Shown here: positions 26,696 through 35,134 of the stretch, piece after piece | How positions within the stretch are numbered: position 1 is the stretch's first letter | Layout of the letters: every line of letters begins with the position of its first letter | Assembly: GCA_964631255.1 (NCBI GenBank) | Contig: CAZVWS010000002.1 | Coordinates: 1 to 64,000 of the forward strand | Reading direction: 5' to 3' | Length of the DNA stretch: 64,000 nucleotides | Source of the DNA: JBGZFC01 sp964631255 | GTDB lineage: Bacteria; Bacteroidota; Bacteroidia; Bacteroidales; Dysgonomonadaceae | Notes under the pieces: model-generated | What the model saw: the letters and a program-made list of their open reading frames with translations, nothing else | The model's database searches: none | Told to the model about the DNA's origin: nothing | Translations under genes and position numbers: made by a program

Positions 26696-29476
26696 TTAGT
26701 GCCTCACTCCGCCCGGATGTCCGTATCGGCGCGGTTGTAAATTCATATCGGCTTGTGTAGCCCCTCCTTTAAAAATATTAAACTTGTACACGAAGTGAAA
26801 CATGAAGTACGAAGTGAGGGCATTGGTTGTTGTATCGCGAATATAATTGGCTGTAACACTTCGGATTATATTGCTACGTTGTTGTAAAATATCGTATATT
26901 TTCAGTCTTATAGTGCCATTCTTTTGTTTGAAAAGTTGTTTCTGGATAGATGCATTCCAAAGCCACTCTTGTTGCGAAAATCCATCGGCATATCCCGAGT
27001 TGGCTTTGTACTGTATATCGCTCTCGATGGAGATATCCCAAGGCAGATAAATGGTAGTATTTGCCAATCCGCCATAGTTGATATATTCTTGATTTTGTTG
27101 CGCTAAGATGGAGTTGTTCACGTTGTTGTAGTTGATATTTCCGCGCAAACTAAAGTCAAAAATATCGGAACGATAATTCAATCCCAATACCTGAAACAGA
27201 TTGGCTCTGCGACTTAAATTTTTCTCCTGATTGATAAATCCGTTGGTGTTATTATAATTGACAAACGACATAGAGAAAACGGAATATTTTATATTTTTAA
27301 GTGGCACATTTAGCATGAATCGCAAGTTTGCCGACCAGTTTCCACTTACGTTTTCGTATGTGGTTTCCCGTTTGCCGCTTTGCGAATCCATGAGAGTGGA
27401 AGCAACAATATCGTTTGTCATATAGCTGATATTGCTGAATAGAGCCATAGAACGATTTTTTTCGGGGTTGAAGTTCTGGTATCGAACATTCAGTCTGTGT
27501 TGGAAAGCGGGTTTCAAATCGGGATTTCCATAGGTAATATTGAGTGGATCAGATACATCTACCACGGGCGAAAGCTGTTGCAGAGAAGGTTGATCGGTTT
27601 CGCTCGAATAGCGGATTCGCAAATTGTGCTGTTTGCTCCATCTGTAATTAAATTGAGCCATGGGCGCATAGTTTACAACGTTTTGCTCAAACGGGTTGAG
27701 CAAACTGTCGCCAACAAATGTTTTGCTTTTGGAGGATGCCGGTTGCACCGAAAAACCAAATCGGTAGTCGTATTTATCTCTTATCGATTGAAAATTGAGT
27801 TCAATTTCTTGTCGGATAAAATTGTTTTCCAAGCGTTTGCTGTATTCTTTGTCTAAGATGGTGTAGTTGTTTTGGTCATCTTTGGTTCGTGTATCTTTGT
27901 CTGATTCCGAAATATTTTGCCGATACATATATGCTAATTGCAAGTAATTTCTGTTACCGATTGGCTCAACAAAAGAGACATATCCGCGCCAACTTTTTTC
28001 GTTGTTTTTGTTTGTAAATCGCTGGTCGATAATATCATCGGGATTAGTACCTAAATAAAACGTGCCGGATTGGTTGGCACCATTGTTTTCTGAATCGGAC
28101 AACTCGCCTCTCAACTGGAAGCTCAAAACTCTTCCCGGTTTAGAAAGTTTTCGGCTGGCTTCTAATCGGGCTTGCATCTCCTTGCCTTTTCCTTCGGAAT
28201 GGTAGATGGAGTTACCAAAATTTATGGTATCGCCCAAAAGCTCTTTGGTTGTTAAAAAATTGCCCGTTTCGTCTCTTTGGTTGTTGTAAAATGAGGCTGA
28301 AGGGCGAAAGATAACCTCGGTCAAAGTATCCGGTTTCCATTCAAATCGGAAATCCATATTGAAATTTTGGCTTAGGTTGTTGGACACATTATCTTCGTTA
28401 TCTATCGTATTTCCGTTGTTTAAAATGTTTTGTGTATGTATTTTAGAAATAGTATGGTTATCGGTGTTGCCATAACGAATGTTTCCTCCAAATTTCAATT
28501 TATCACCCAATTGCTGGGCAAAATTGAGCCCCGCGTTTGCCGATGTGGTAATCCCGTTTTGTCCGTCCATGAATCTGCGACCTCTGCCTCCACCCATTCC
28601 GGCAAACATGGACGAGGAAAAATCGGTAAACCCGGCATTGTTTGTGTTGTTGATTCCTCCAAGAAAAGTATATTGATTCTTGTCTTTCATGTAGTTAATC
28701 ATGGCATTTGCCTCATAACGTTGTTTACTTCCGTATCCGGCAAAAGTATTTCCAAACAGGCCTTCTTTCATGCCGGGTCGTACGGTCAGGTTGATTACGG
28801 TCTCTTCTTCGCCATCGTCAAAACCGGTCATTTGTGCCATATCGCTTCTTCTGTCTAACACTTGCAACTTGTCAATCATTTTAGCAGGCAGATTTTTGGA
28901 CGCAACTTTTGGGTCGCTACTAAAAAATTCCTCTCCGTCAATCATAATTTTCTTCACTTCTCTGCCGTTGACAGTAATTTTTCCTTCGGAATCGACCTCC
29001 ACGCCCGGCATTTTCTTTAGAATATCTTCCACAACCGCACTTTCGGTAACTTTATACGAATCGGCATTGAATTCCAAAGTGTCTCCTTTCACAACAATTT
29101 CGGGAGCTTTTGCCGTTACCACTGCCGCATCCAGCAAAATGGCGTTGGTAGAAAGTTCTATTGTTCCCAACTGGATTTTTTTTGCCGAATTGCTGATAGT
29201 GATATTTTTGTAGGCGTGTTCGTATCCCACGTATGTAAATTGCAAAATATAGCTGCCGTTGGCAATGCGCAAATCAAATTTACCTTGGGTATCGGTTGCC
29301 ACACCATTTATGTATGTACTGTCTTTTTGTTGCAATACACGCACATTTGCTTGTATTACAGCTTCTTTTGTCTCTTTGTCGATAACCCGACCGGTAACGT
29401 GTCCGTTGTTTTGCGAAAAAACGGAAATCACGCTAAAGAAAAGCAACAACAGAAGGGCAATATTTTTTTTCATCAT
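26696..29476 (-). CDS. TonB-receptor-like outer-membrane beta-barrel protein
   Basis: 926 residues: a signal peptide (MKKNIALLLLLFFSVISVFS), a carboxypeptidase-regulatory-like beta sandwich (GHVTGRVIDKETKEAVIQAN), a plug-like domain (ILKKMPGVEVDSEGKITVNG, IMIDGEEFFSSDPKVASKNL) and a long barrel of alternating strands with Gly/Asn/Tyr-rich loops ending KFNIFKGG. It belongs to the outer-membrane beta-barrel family related to SusC-type proteins but without a SusD partner. Substrates are unknown. Two adjacent ATGs exist (29476, 29473). It probably heads an operon with the LytS/LytTR pair. Confidence 0.9.
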   Translation of the reverse strand: MMKKNIALLLLLFFSVISVFSQNNGHVTGRVIDKETKEAVIQANVRVLQQKDSTYINGVATDTQGKFDLRIANGSYILQFTYVGYEHAYKNITISNSAKKIQLGTIELSTNAILLDAAVVTAKAPEIVVKGDTLEFNADSYKVTESAVVEDILKKMPGVEVDSEGKITVNGREVKKIMIDGEEFFSSDPKVASKNLPAKMIDKLQVLDRRSDMAQMTGFDDGEEETVINLTVRPGMKEGLFGNTFAGYGSKQRYEANAMINYMKDKNQYTFLGGINNTNNAGFTDFSSSMFAGMGGGRGRRFMDGQNGITTSANAGLNFAQQLGDKLKFGGNIRYGNTDNHTISKIHTQNILNNGNTIDNEDNVSNNLSQNFNMDFRFEWKPDTLTEVIFRPSASFYNNQRDETGNFLTTKELLGDTINFGNSIYHSEGKGKEMQARLEASRKLSKPGRVLSFQLRGELSDSENNGANQSGTFYLGTNPDDIIDQRFTNKNNEKSWRGYVSFVEPIGNRNYLQLAYMYRQNISESDKDTRTKDDQNNYTILDKEYSKRLENNFIRQEIELNFQSIRDKYDYRFGFSVQPASSKSKTFVGDSLLNPFEQNVVNYAPMAQFNYRWSKQHNLRIRYSSETDQPSLQQLSPVVDVSDPLNITYGNPDLKPAFQHRLNVRYQNFNPEKNRSMALFSNISYMTNDIVASTLMDSQSGKRETTYENVSGNWSANLRFMLNVPLKNIKYSVFSMSFVNYNNTNGFINQEKNLSRRANLFQVLGLNYRSDIFDFSLRGNINYNNVNNSILAQQNQEYINYGGLANTTIYLPWDISIESDIQYKANSGYADGFSQQEWLWNASIQKQLFKQKNGTIRLKIYDILQQRSNIIRSVTANYIRDTTTNALTSYFMFHFVYKFNIFKGGATQADMNLQPRRYGHPGGVRH

Positions 29477-29612
29477 TTGGTTTAAAAAAATTTCAGAATA
29501 ATATAAATTGTTGATATTTGAATTGTTATTACAAAAATCCGACTGCTCATTAAACAATAAAACGGTAAATAAAGTTTGCGAAATGGCAGACGGATTATCT
29601 CGATAATCTGCA

Positions 29613-29620
29613 CAAAATTA
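29613..29620 (-). promoter_or_regulatory. -7 box for the outer-membrane protein operon
   Basis: CAAAATTA on the + strand reads TAATTTTG on the - strand, giving a leader of about 130 nt before 29476. Confidence 0.45.
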
Positions 29621-29764
29621 ACTTTTTTGTTTCACAAACTATTATCAAATAGACCAACAGCCCAATTGTATAGACCAACCACTTATTTTGCCTGATTTGT
29701 TTTATCAAACAAAATCTTAACATATTTGTAACAATAAAGCTATCCACATTGTGCAATAGATTTG

Positions 29765-29772
29765 TAATTTTG
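29765..29772 (+). promoter_or_regulatory. -7 box for the two-component operon
   Basis: TAATTTTG, about 70 nt upstream of the regulator ATG at 29843. Confidence 0.5.
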
Positions 29773-29842
29773 TAGAGGATTATGAAAATGAAGTTTTTTC
29801 TGTTGAACGAAGAGACTTTTTAATCGTTATTTGAATATAATT

Positions 29843-30532
29843 ATGGGAGAAAAAATTTTAGTTGTGGACGATGAAAAAGACATCTGCGATATTCTTCAAT
29901 TCAATTTAGAGAAAGAAGGATACACGGTAGATGTCGCCAATTCGGCAGAAGAGGCGTTGGGGATTCTTACCGACCAGCATCAGTTGATTGTATTGGATGT
30001 GATGATGGGAGGCATGTCGGGCTATAAAATGGCCGAACGATTGCGTAAAAAAGATAAACAGGTACCCATTATTTTTCTTACAGCCAAAAATTCGGAAAGC
30101 GATATGCTCACCGGTTTTTCGATGGGTGGCGATGATTATATGTCTAAACCCTTTTCGGTAAAAGAGTTGCTGGCAAGAGTAAAAGCTGTAATAACACGCT
30201 CCAATATCAGTCCGAAATCTCCGATGCAATCTAAATGGCAACACGAAGGCATTGTCATCGATACGCAAAGCAACCGAGTAACAGTGGACGATGTGGAAAT
30301 TTCATTGACCAAAAAAGAGTTTGAGATACTTTCGCTATTGGCGCAAACTTCGCCCAACTTGCTGACAAGAAGCGAAATACTTAACAAAATTTGGGCAGAT
30401 AACGAATTTGTATTAGACCGAACGGTTGATGTGCACATTACCCGTTTACGAAAAAAACTGGGCAAATATTCTTCTATCATTGTCAATCGCTCAGGATTTG
30501 GGTATTACCTCAATCCGGAAACAAAAGAATAA
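29843..30532 (+). CDS. OmpR/PhoB-family response regulator
   Basis: 229 residues from the ATG. The receiver has KILVVDDEKDICDIL, phospho-acceptor Asp52 in LIVLDVMMGGMSG, the switch Thr in IIFLTAKN and Lys in YMSKPFSVKELLAR. The C-terminal winged helix (EISLTKKEFEILSLLAQTSP, RTVDVHITRLRKKLG) binds DNA. It pairs with the histidine kinase 14 nt downstream. The kinase architecture makes a PhoB-like phosphate regulator possible, but no pst or pho genes are nearby, so I leave it unnamed. An upstream TTG at 29831 is a less likely start. Confidence 0.94.
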   Translation: MGEKILVVDDEKDICDILQFNLEKEGYTVDVANSAEEALGILTDQHQLIVLDVMMGGMSGYKMAERLRKKDKQVPIIFLTAKNSESDMLTGFSMGGDDYMSKPFSVKELLARVKAVITRSNISPKSPMQSKWQHEGIVIDTQSNRVTVDDVEISLTKKEFEILSLLAQTSPNLLTRSEILNKIWADNEFVLDRTVDVHITRLRKKLGKYSSIIVNRSGFGYYLNPETKE

Positions 30533-30546
30533 GAAAAGACAGCTTC

Positions 30547-32301
30547 ATGACGTATAGGAAAAGAATCATAATCTACTTTTCGGTTATCATAGGTGTATTT
30601 ACAATCGGTATTATTTTGTTTGAACACCAACAGGTGAAAAACGAACGAACAAAAAGTCTCGAAAATTTATTGAACAACAATGCCGATATAATTCACAACT
30701 TCATGATAAACAACGACGTTTCTGTTCAAGATGCAGATACGTTAGGTGTTTTTATGCAATATTTCCCCGAAACGATTCGTCTGACGCTTATTGATAACAA
30801 AGGTGTTGTTCATTACGACAACAAAATGATTGGTAAATCATTAGAAAATCACATCACGCGTCCCGAAATTCAAGAAGCTATCAAATACGGGCAAGGCTCC
30901 CATATTCGTGTTTCCGAAAGCAGTCATCTCAAATATCTATATTTTGCAAAAAAATATCCCGAAGGATACTTCATCCGTTTGGCTTTGCTCTACGATGTGC
31001 AATTGCGTTCATTTATCAGCGCAAAAAATAGTTTTGCATTTTTTATATTGCTGTTTTTTATCGTTTGTATTTTGATGATGGTCTATTTTGCCAACAAATT
31101 TTCAAAATCAATCAACGAGCTCAAAGAGTTTTCCAACAGTTTAAAAAACAACCATCCAACCAAATTAGATTATATTTTTCCGAATGACGAAGTGGGCGAA
31201 ATCAGCGCCAATATTGTTGATAACTACCAACTTCTGCAAGAAAACAAAAAAATACTCGCCATGGAAAAAGAAAAACTGCTACAACATTTTCACTATTCTG
31301 AAGAAGGGATAGCTATTTTCTCGAAAGAGCGAAAAAAAATTTATGCCAATTCGCATTTTCTTCAATTCCTAAATGTGATTATGGATAGGCCTACGCCGGA
31401 TATAGAAGAGGTATTTACCTATCCCGAATTTGAAGAATTTGTGCAATTTATTGAGCGGGAAAACTCGAAAGAAAACATGTTTACCAAACGGGTAGAAAAG
31501 AGTGGAAAAAAATTCAATATTCGAGTTATACTTTTCGACGATGACAGTTTCGAGTTGTATATCAGCGATATAACCAAAGCAGAAAAGACCCGGCTTCTGA
31601 AACAAGAAATGACCAACAACATTGCCCACGAACTACGCACACCGGTTACCAGCATGCGCGGCTATTTGGAAACATTGTTCAATTTGAACGAAAACGATGT
31701 GGAGCGACGGAACAATTTTATAGAAAGAGCCTATATTCAATCCATTCGTCTTTCCGAATTGATACAAGACATTAGTTTGCTCACGAAAATAGAGGAGGCG
31801 AGCGACCGATTTGAAAAAGAGGCAGTTGAAATTAGAGGCTTGTTGCTCGATTTGCAATCGGATATGGAAGAAAAGTTGAACGAAAAAAACATCCTTTTCA
31901 CGATAGACGTAGCCGATGATATCGTGGTTTATGGCAACCGCACGCTACTGTATTCCATTTTCAGAAACCTAACCGAAAACTCATTAACTTATGGTGGCGA
32001 AAATATCGAAATTGGTATTCGTTGTTACGTGGAAAACGAAGATGCACACTATTTTGAGTTTTATGACACCGGAAACGGTGTAGAAGAGAAGCACTTGACA
32101 CGAATTTTTGAAAGATTTTATCGGGTAAACGAAGGAAGAACCCGCAACACAGGCGGTTCGGGTTTGGGTTTGTCAATTGTGAAAAACGCCATTTTGCTGC
32201 ACAAAGGCAGCATTATTGCCAAAAAAAGGCACGAGGGTGGATTATCATTCCTGATAACCCTGCCCAAGTTTAATAAAGATAACAATCAGAACAGAAGATA
32301 A
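30547..32301 (+). CDS. Sensor histidine kinase (PhoR-like layout)
   Basis: 584 residues: a first transmembrane helix (8-25), a periplasmic sensor of about 130 residues, a second helix (about 158-180), a HAMP-like linker, a PAS-like region, then HisKA with phospho-acceptor His361 in NNIAHELRTPVTSMRGYLET and a HATPase domain (NLTENSLTYGG, TGNGVEEKHL, GGSGLGLSIVKNA). It phosphorylates the preceding OmpR-type regulator. Its stop codon abuts the stop of the convergent ybjQ gene with no intervening base. The stimulus is unknown. Confidence 0.94.
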   Translation: MTYRKRIIIYFSVIIGVFTIGIILFEHQQVKNERTKSLENLLNNNADIIHNFMINNDVSVQDADTLGVFMQYFPETIRLTLIDNKGVVHYDNKMIGKSLENHITRPEIQEAIKYGQGSHIRVSESSHLKYLYFAKKYPEGYFIRLALLYDVQLRSFISAKNSFAFFILLFFIVCILMMVYFANKFSKSINELKEFSNSLKNNHPTKLDYIFPNDEVGEISANIVDNYQLLQENKKILAMEKEKLLQHFHYSEEGIAIFSKERKKIYANSHFLQFLNVIMDRPTPDIEEVFTYPEFEEFVQFIERENSKENMFTKRVEKSGKKFNIRVILFDDDSFELYISDITKAEKTRLLKQEMTNNIAHELRTPVTSMRGYLETLFNLNENDVERRNNFIERAYIQSIRLSELIQDISLLTKIEEASDRFEKEAVEIRGLLLDLQSDMEEKLNEKNILFTIDVADDIVVYGNRTLLYSIFRNLTENSLTYGGENIEIGIRCYVENEDAHYFEFYDTGNGVEEKHLTRIFERFYRVNEGRTRNTGGSGLGLSIVKNAILLHKGSIIAKKRHEGGLSFLITLPKFNKDNNQNRR

Positions 32302-32622
32302 TTACTCTATTCTAACGGCTGTGCCCGAGGCGGAAACCATCATCATGCTGCCCTTATCGCCAATTGTTTCGTAATCCAAATCGATAGCAATCACGGCATT
32401 GGCACCCAATTGAGCCGCGTAATCTTGCATTTCGCGCATGGCTATTTGTTTGGCTTCGCGAAGAACCTGCTCATATTTACCGGAACGTCCGCCAACAATA
32501 TCGGTTATAGATGCAAAAAAATCTTTCACAATATTGGCTCCAATAATGGTTTCACCGGTTACAATTCCGTAATAATGGGTAATGCGCATACCTTCTACTG
32601 TGTTGGTTGTTGTTAATAACAT
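32302..32622 (-). CDS. YbjQ/UPF0145 family protein
   Basis: 106 residues from the ATG. The motifs LLTTTNTVEGMRITHYYGIV, IVGGRSGKYEQVLREAK and AQLGANAVIAIDLDYETIG match UPF0145 (YbjQ), a small family that forms ring-like pentamers and is often called a heavy-metal-binding protein. Its function is not established. It is convergent with the histidine kinase and its stop codon directly touches the kinase stop, so both transcripts must terminate by reading into each other. Confidence 0.88.
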   Translation of the reverse strand: MLLTTTNTVEGMRITHYYGIVTGETIIGANIVKDFFASITDIVGGRSGKYEQVLREAKQIAMREMQDYAAQLGANAVIAIDLDYETIGDKGSMMMVSASGTAVRIE

Positions 32623-32729
32623 ATTGATTCTTTTTTTTGATGGATAAAATTTTTTGGAAAGATACAATTATTTTGGTAGATGAGGTAGATTTTTTCTTGT
32701 TTTTTGCTGCAAACTTGTTATTAACATCG

Positions 32730-32737
32730 TATCTTTG
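32730..32737 (+). promoter_or_regulatory. -7 box for nfo-nhaD
   Basis: TATCTTTG, about 33 nt upstream of the nfo ATG. Confidence 0.55.
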
Positions 32738-32769
32738 CTAAAACATCCAAATTAACAAATAAAACAAAT

Positions 32770-33615
32770 ATGAAATTCATTGGTGCTCATGTCAGTGCAT
32801 CGGGAGGTGTGGAAAATGCCCCGTTAAACGCGCACAACATCGGAGCAAAAGCATTTGCCTTGTTTACAAAAAATCAGCGTCAGTGGTTTGCCGCACCGCT
32901 CACTCAAAAAAGTATCGACTTGTTTAAGCAACGATGTGCTGAGTTTGGTTTCTCGACCGATCATATTTTGCCGCACGACAGCTACCTCATCAATTTAGGC
33001 CATCCCGAAGAGGCAGCCCTCGAAAAATCGCGTGCCGCGTTTTTAGACGAAATGCAACGTTGCGAGCAGTTGGGGCTCAATCGGTTGAATTTCCATCCCG
33101 GAAGCCATCTCAACCAAATTCCAATTGACGAATGTCTCAATCGGATTGCAGAATCCATCAATCTCACGCTCGATAAAACACGAGGCGTTACGGCAGTTAT
33201 AGAAAACACGGCGGGACAAGGCTCTAACCTGGGACACACTTTTGAGCAGATTGCCCATATTATTGAAAAAGTGGAGGATAAAAGTCGTGTGGGCGTCTGT
33301 TTGGACACGGCGCACACCTTGGCAGCTGGTTACGAAATACGCACGCAAGAAGGTTTCGACAATACTTTCCGTCATTTTGACGAGGTAGTAGGTTTCCACT
33401 ATTTGCGAGGAATGCACGTAAATGATTCGAAAAAAGAATTGGCATCGCGTGTGGATCGCCACGACAGCATTGGCAAAGGTTTGATGAATATGGATTTGTT
33501 TTCGTTTTTGATGAACGACACTCGTTTTGACAATATCCCTTTGATCTTGGAAACTCCCGACGACACCATTTGGGCGGAAGAAATTCGGTTGCTATATTCG
33601 TTAACTCATAACTAA
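32770..33615 (+). CDS. nfo: Endonuclease IV (AP endonuclease)
   Basis: 281 residues of the trinuclear-zinc TIM barrel. Metal-ligand motifs are all present: FHPGSHLNQ, VIENTAGQGSNLGHTF, VGVCLDTAHTLAAGY, HVNDSKKELASRVDRHDSIG and LILETPDD. It incises DNA 5' to abasic sites during base excision repair, complementing the uracil glycosylase gene about 8 kb upstream. It is followed after 6 nt by nhaD on the same strand, so the two genes are probably co-transcribed. Confidence 0.97.
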   Translation: MKFIGAHVSASGGVENAPLNAHNIGAKAFALFTKNQRQWFAAPLTQKSIDLFKQRCAEFGFSTDHILPHDSYLINLGHPEEAALEKSRAAFLDEMQRCEQLGLNRLNFHPGSHLNQIPIDECLNRIAESINLTLDKTRGVTAVIENTAGQGSNLGHTFEQIAHIIEKVEDKSRVGVCLDTAHTLAAGYEIRTQEGFDNTFRHFDEVVGFHYLRGMHVNDSKKELASRVDRHDSIGKGLMNMDLFSFLMNDTRFDNIPLILETPDDTIWAEEIRLLYSLTHN

Positions 33616-33621
33616 TTGGTT

Positions 33622-35004
33622 ATGTATTACATCATGCCCATTGTCTTTATTCTTGGCATAGCTGCCATCGCGTTTGAAGACAAAATAAAAATAAACAAAT
33701 CGGCAACAGCACTGATGATGTGTGTCGTTTTGTGGTTGATGCTCACTATTGACGGACAACAAATCCTGATAGAACGGCAGAATCCGGATTTCTTGAAATT
33801 TGCCGAACGCGCCGAGTTTGCCAATTTGTCGCAAGAGCATCAATTAACTACTTATTTGACCGAAAAAGCATTCGTTCCACACTTGGGCGATGTGGCGCAA
33901 ACGTTGTTTTTTGTGATGTGCTCATTGCTTATTGTAAATATTGTGGACAGACACGGTGGATTTTTAGCTATTTCCAAAACATTGCATACCACCAACAAAC
34001 GCAAGTTGTTGTGGATGATTGGCTTCTCGGCTTTTTTCTTTTCCGCGCTACTCGACAATTTGGCGGCTGCTATCGTGCTGATTGCCGTATTACGAAAATT
34101 GGTTCCCGACAAAACCGACCGAATGAAGTATGCCTGCATCATTATTTTGGCAGCAAATGCCGGCGGTTCCTGGTCGCCCATTGGCGATGTTACCACACTT
34201 TTGTTGTGGACAGGTGGCAATATTTCGGCATGGCACCAGATAACGCATCTGTTTTTACCCGCGTTGGCAAACTTGCTGGTATCGTTGATTATTGCTCATT
34301 TTTGGCTCTTTAAAAAAGGTACAGATTTGCGTCAGCATAGCGATGTTTCCGACAACGATTTGTATATCGAAAGTATTCCGCAAAAATCCAGAATTATTAT
34401 TTTCTGGATTGGAATTTTATCGTTGGCATTGGTACCCGTTTTTCAAACCATAACCCACCTGCCGGCATTTATGTGTGTGCTTATCGGGTTGGCTTTCTTG
34501 TGGATTTACACCGATATTATGTATGGGAGTATCAACGAAATACGAGAAACGGACAAATTGCGAATTCCCATGCTTTCACGCACGGTTGACCTCCCCACTA
34601 TTTTCTTTTTTCTTGGAATTCTGATGTCGGTAGCCGCTTTGGATGTGGGTGGACAACTCACTATGTTTGCCGATATGCTCTCGTCCAACATAAAAGAACC
34701 GTATGGTATCAGCATTGTAATTGGTGCTTTTTCTTCGCTGGTGGACAACGTGGCATTGGTTGCTGCTACCATGGGTATGTACTCCATCATTCCGGGCGAC
34801 CTGTTTTTTGCCGCGGACGGTGGCTTTTGGACTCTTTTGGCTTATTGTGCCGTTACCGGAGGTAGCATTTTCATCATTGGCTCTGCCACGGGCGTTGCAG
34901 TTATGGGCATGGAAAAAATAGGTTTCGGTTACTTCTTAAAACGGTTTACACCATTGGCATTGTTGGGATATGTAGCCGGTATAGCGGTATATTTGTTGAT
35001 GTAA
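33622..35004 (+). CDS. nhaD: Na+/H+ antiporter NhaD
   Basis: 460 residues from the ATG, with about 12 hydrophobic helices. FFFSALLDNLAAAIVLIAVL, ANAGGSWSPIGDVTTLLLW and SSLVDNVALVAATMGMY are signature stretches of the NhaD branch of the ion-transporter superfamily, with the two inverted half-repeats each carrying an Asp-Asn pair. It exports Na+ in exchange for protons at the inner membrane. This fits the Na+-type V-ATPase at the right of the window and suggests sodium-based energetics. The upstream in-frame TTG overlaps the nfo stop region and is less likely. Confidence 0.93.
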   Translation: MYYIMPIVFILGIAAIAFEDKIKINKSATALMMCVVLWLMLTIDGQQILIERQNPDFLKFAERAEFANLSQEHQLTTYLTEKAFVPHLGDVAQTLFFVMCSLLIVNIVDRHGGFLAISKTLHTTNKRKLLWMIGFSAFFFSALLDNLAAAIVLIAVLRKLVPDKTDRMKYACIIILAANAGGSWSPIGDVTTLLLWTGGNISAWHQITHLFLPALANLLVSLIIAHFWLFKKGTDLRQHSDVSDNDLYIESIPQKSRIIIFWIGILSLALVPVFQTITHLPAFMCVLIGLAFLWIYTDIMYGSINEIRETDKLRIPMLSRTVDLPTIFFFLGILMSVAALDVGGQLTMFADMLSSNIKEPYGISIVIGAFSSLVDNVALVAATMGMYSIIPGDLFFAADGGFWTLLAYCAVTGGSIFIIGSATGVAVMGMEKIGFGYFLKRFTPLALLGYVAGIAVYLLM

Positions 35005-35062
35005 AATATTTTGAAGAACGTATTATAAGGTTGGTATTAGAGATTTTCAATCCCATCACATA

Positions 35063-35096
35063 AAAAACGCACCGGAATTTTTTCCGATGCGTTTTT
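35063..35096. terminator. Bidirectional terminator between nhaD and the hexosaminidase gene
   Basis: A 15-bp stem with one C-A mismatch (35063-35077 with 35082-35096), a 4-nt loop, an A-run on the left and T-runs on the right. It can end both convergent transcripts. Confidence 0.85.
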
Positions 35097-35134
35097 CTAT
35101 TTATTGAAGAACGTGATGTTCTACATTTTTACAA

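Larger units (their letters stand above)
29477..29842. other. Divergent promoter region
   Basis: A 366-bp spacer between the outer-membrane gene and the OmpR-type regulator, holding one -7 box for each direction. I see no other feature. Confidence 0.5.
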
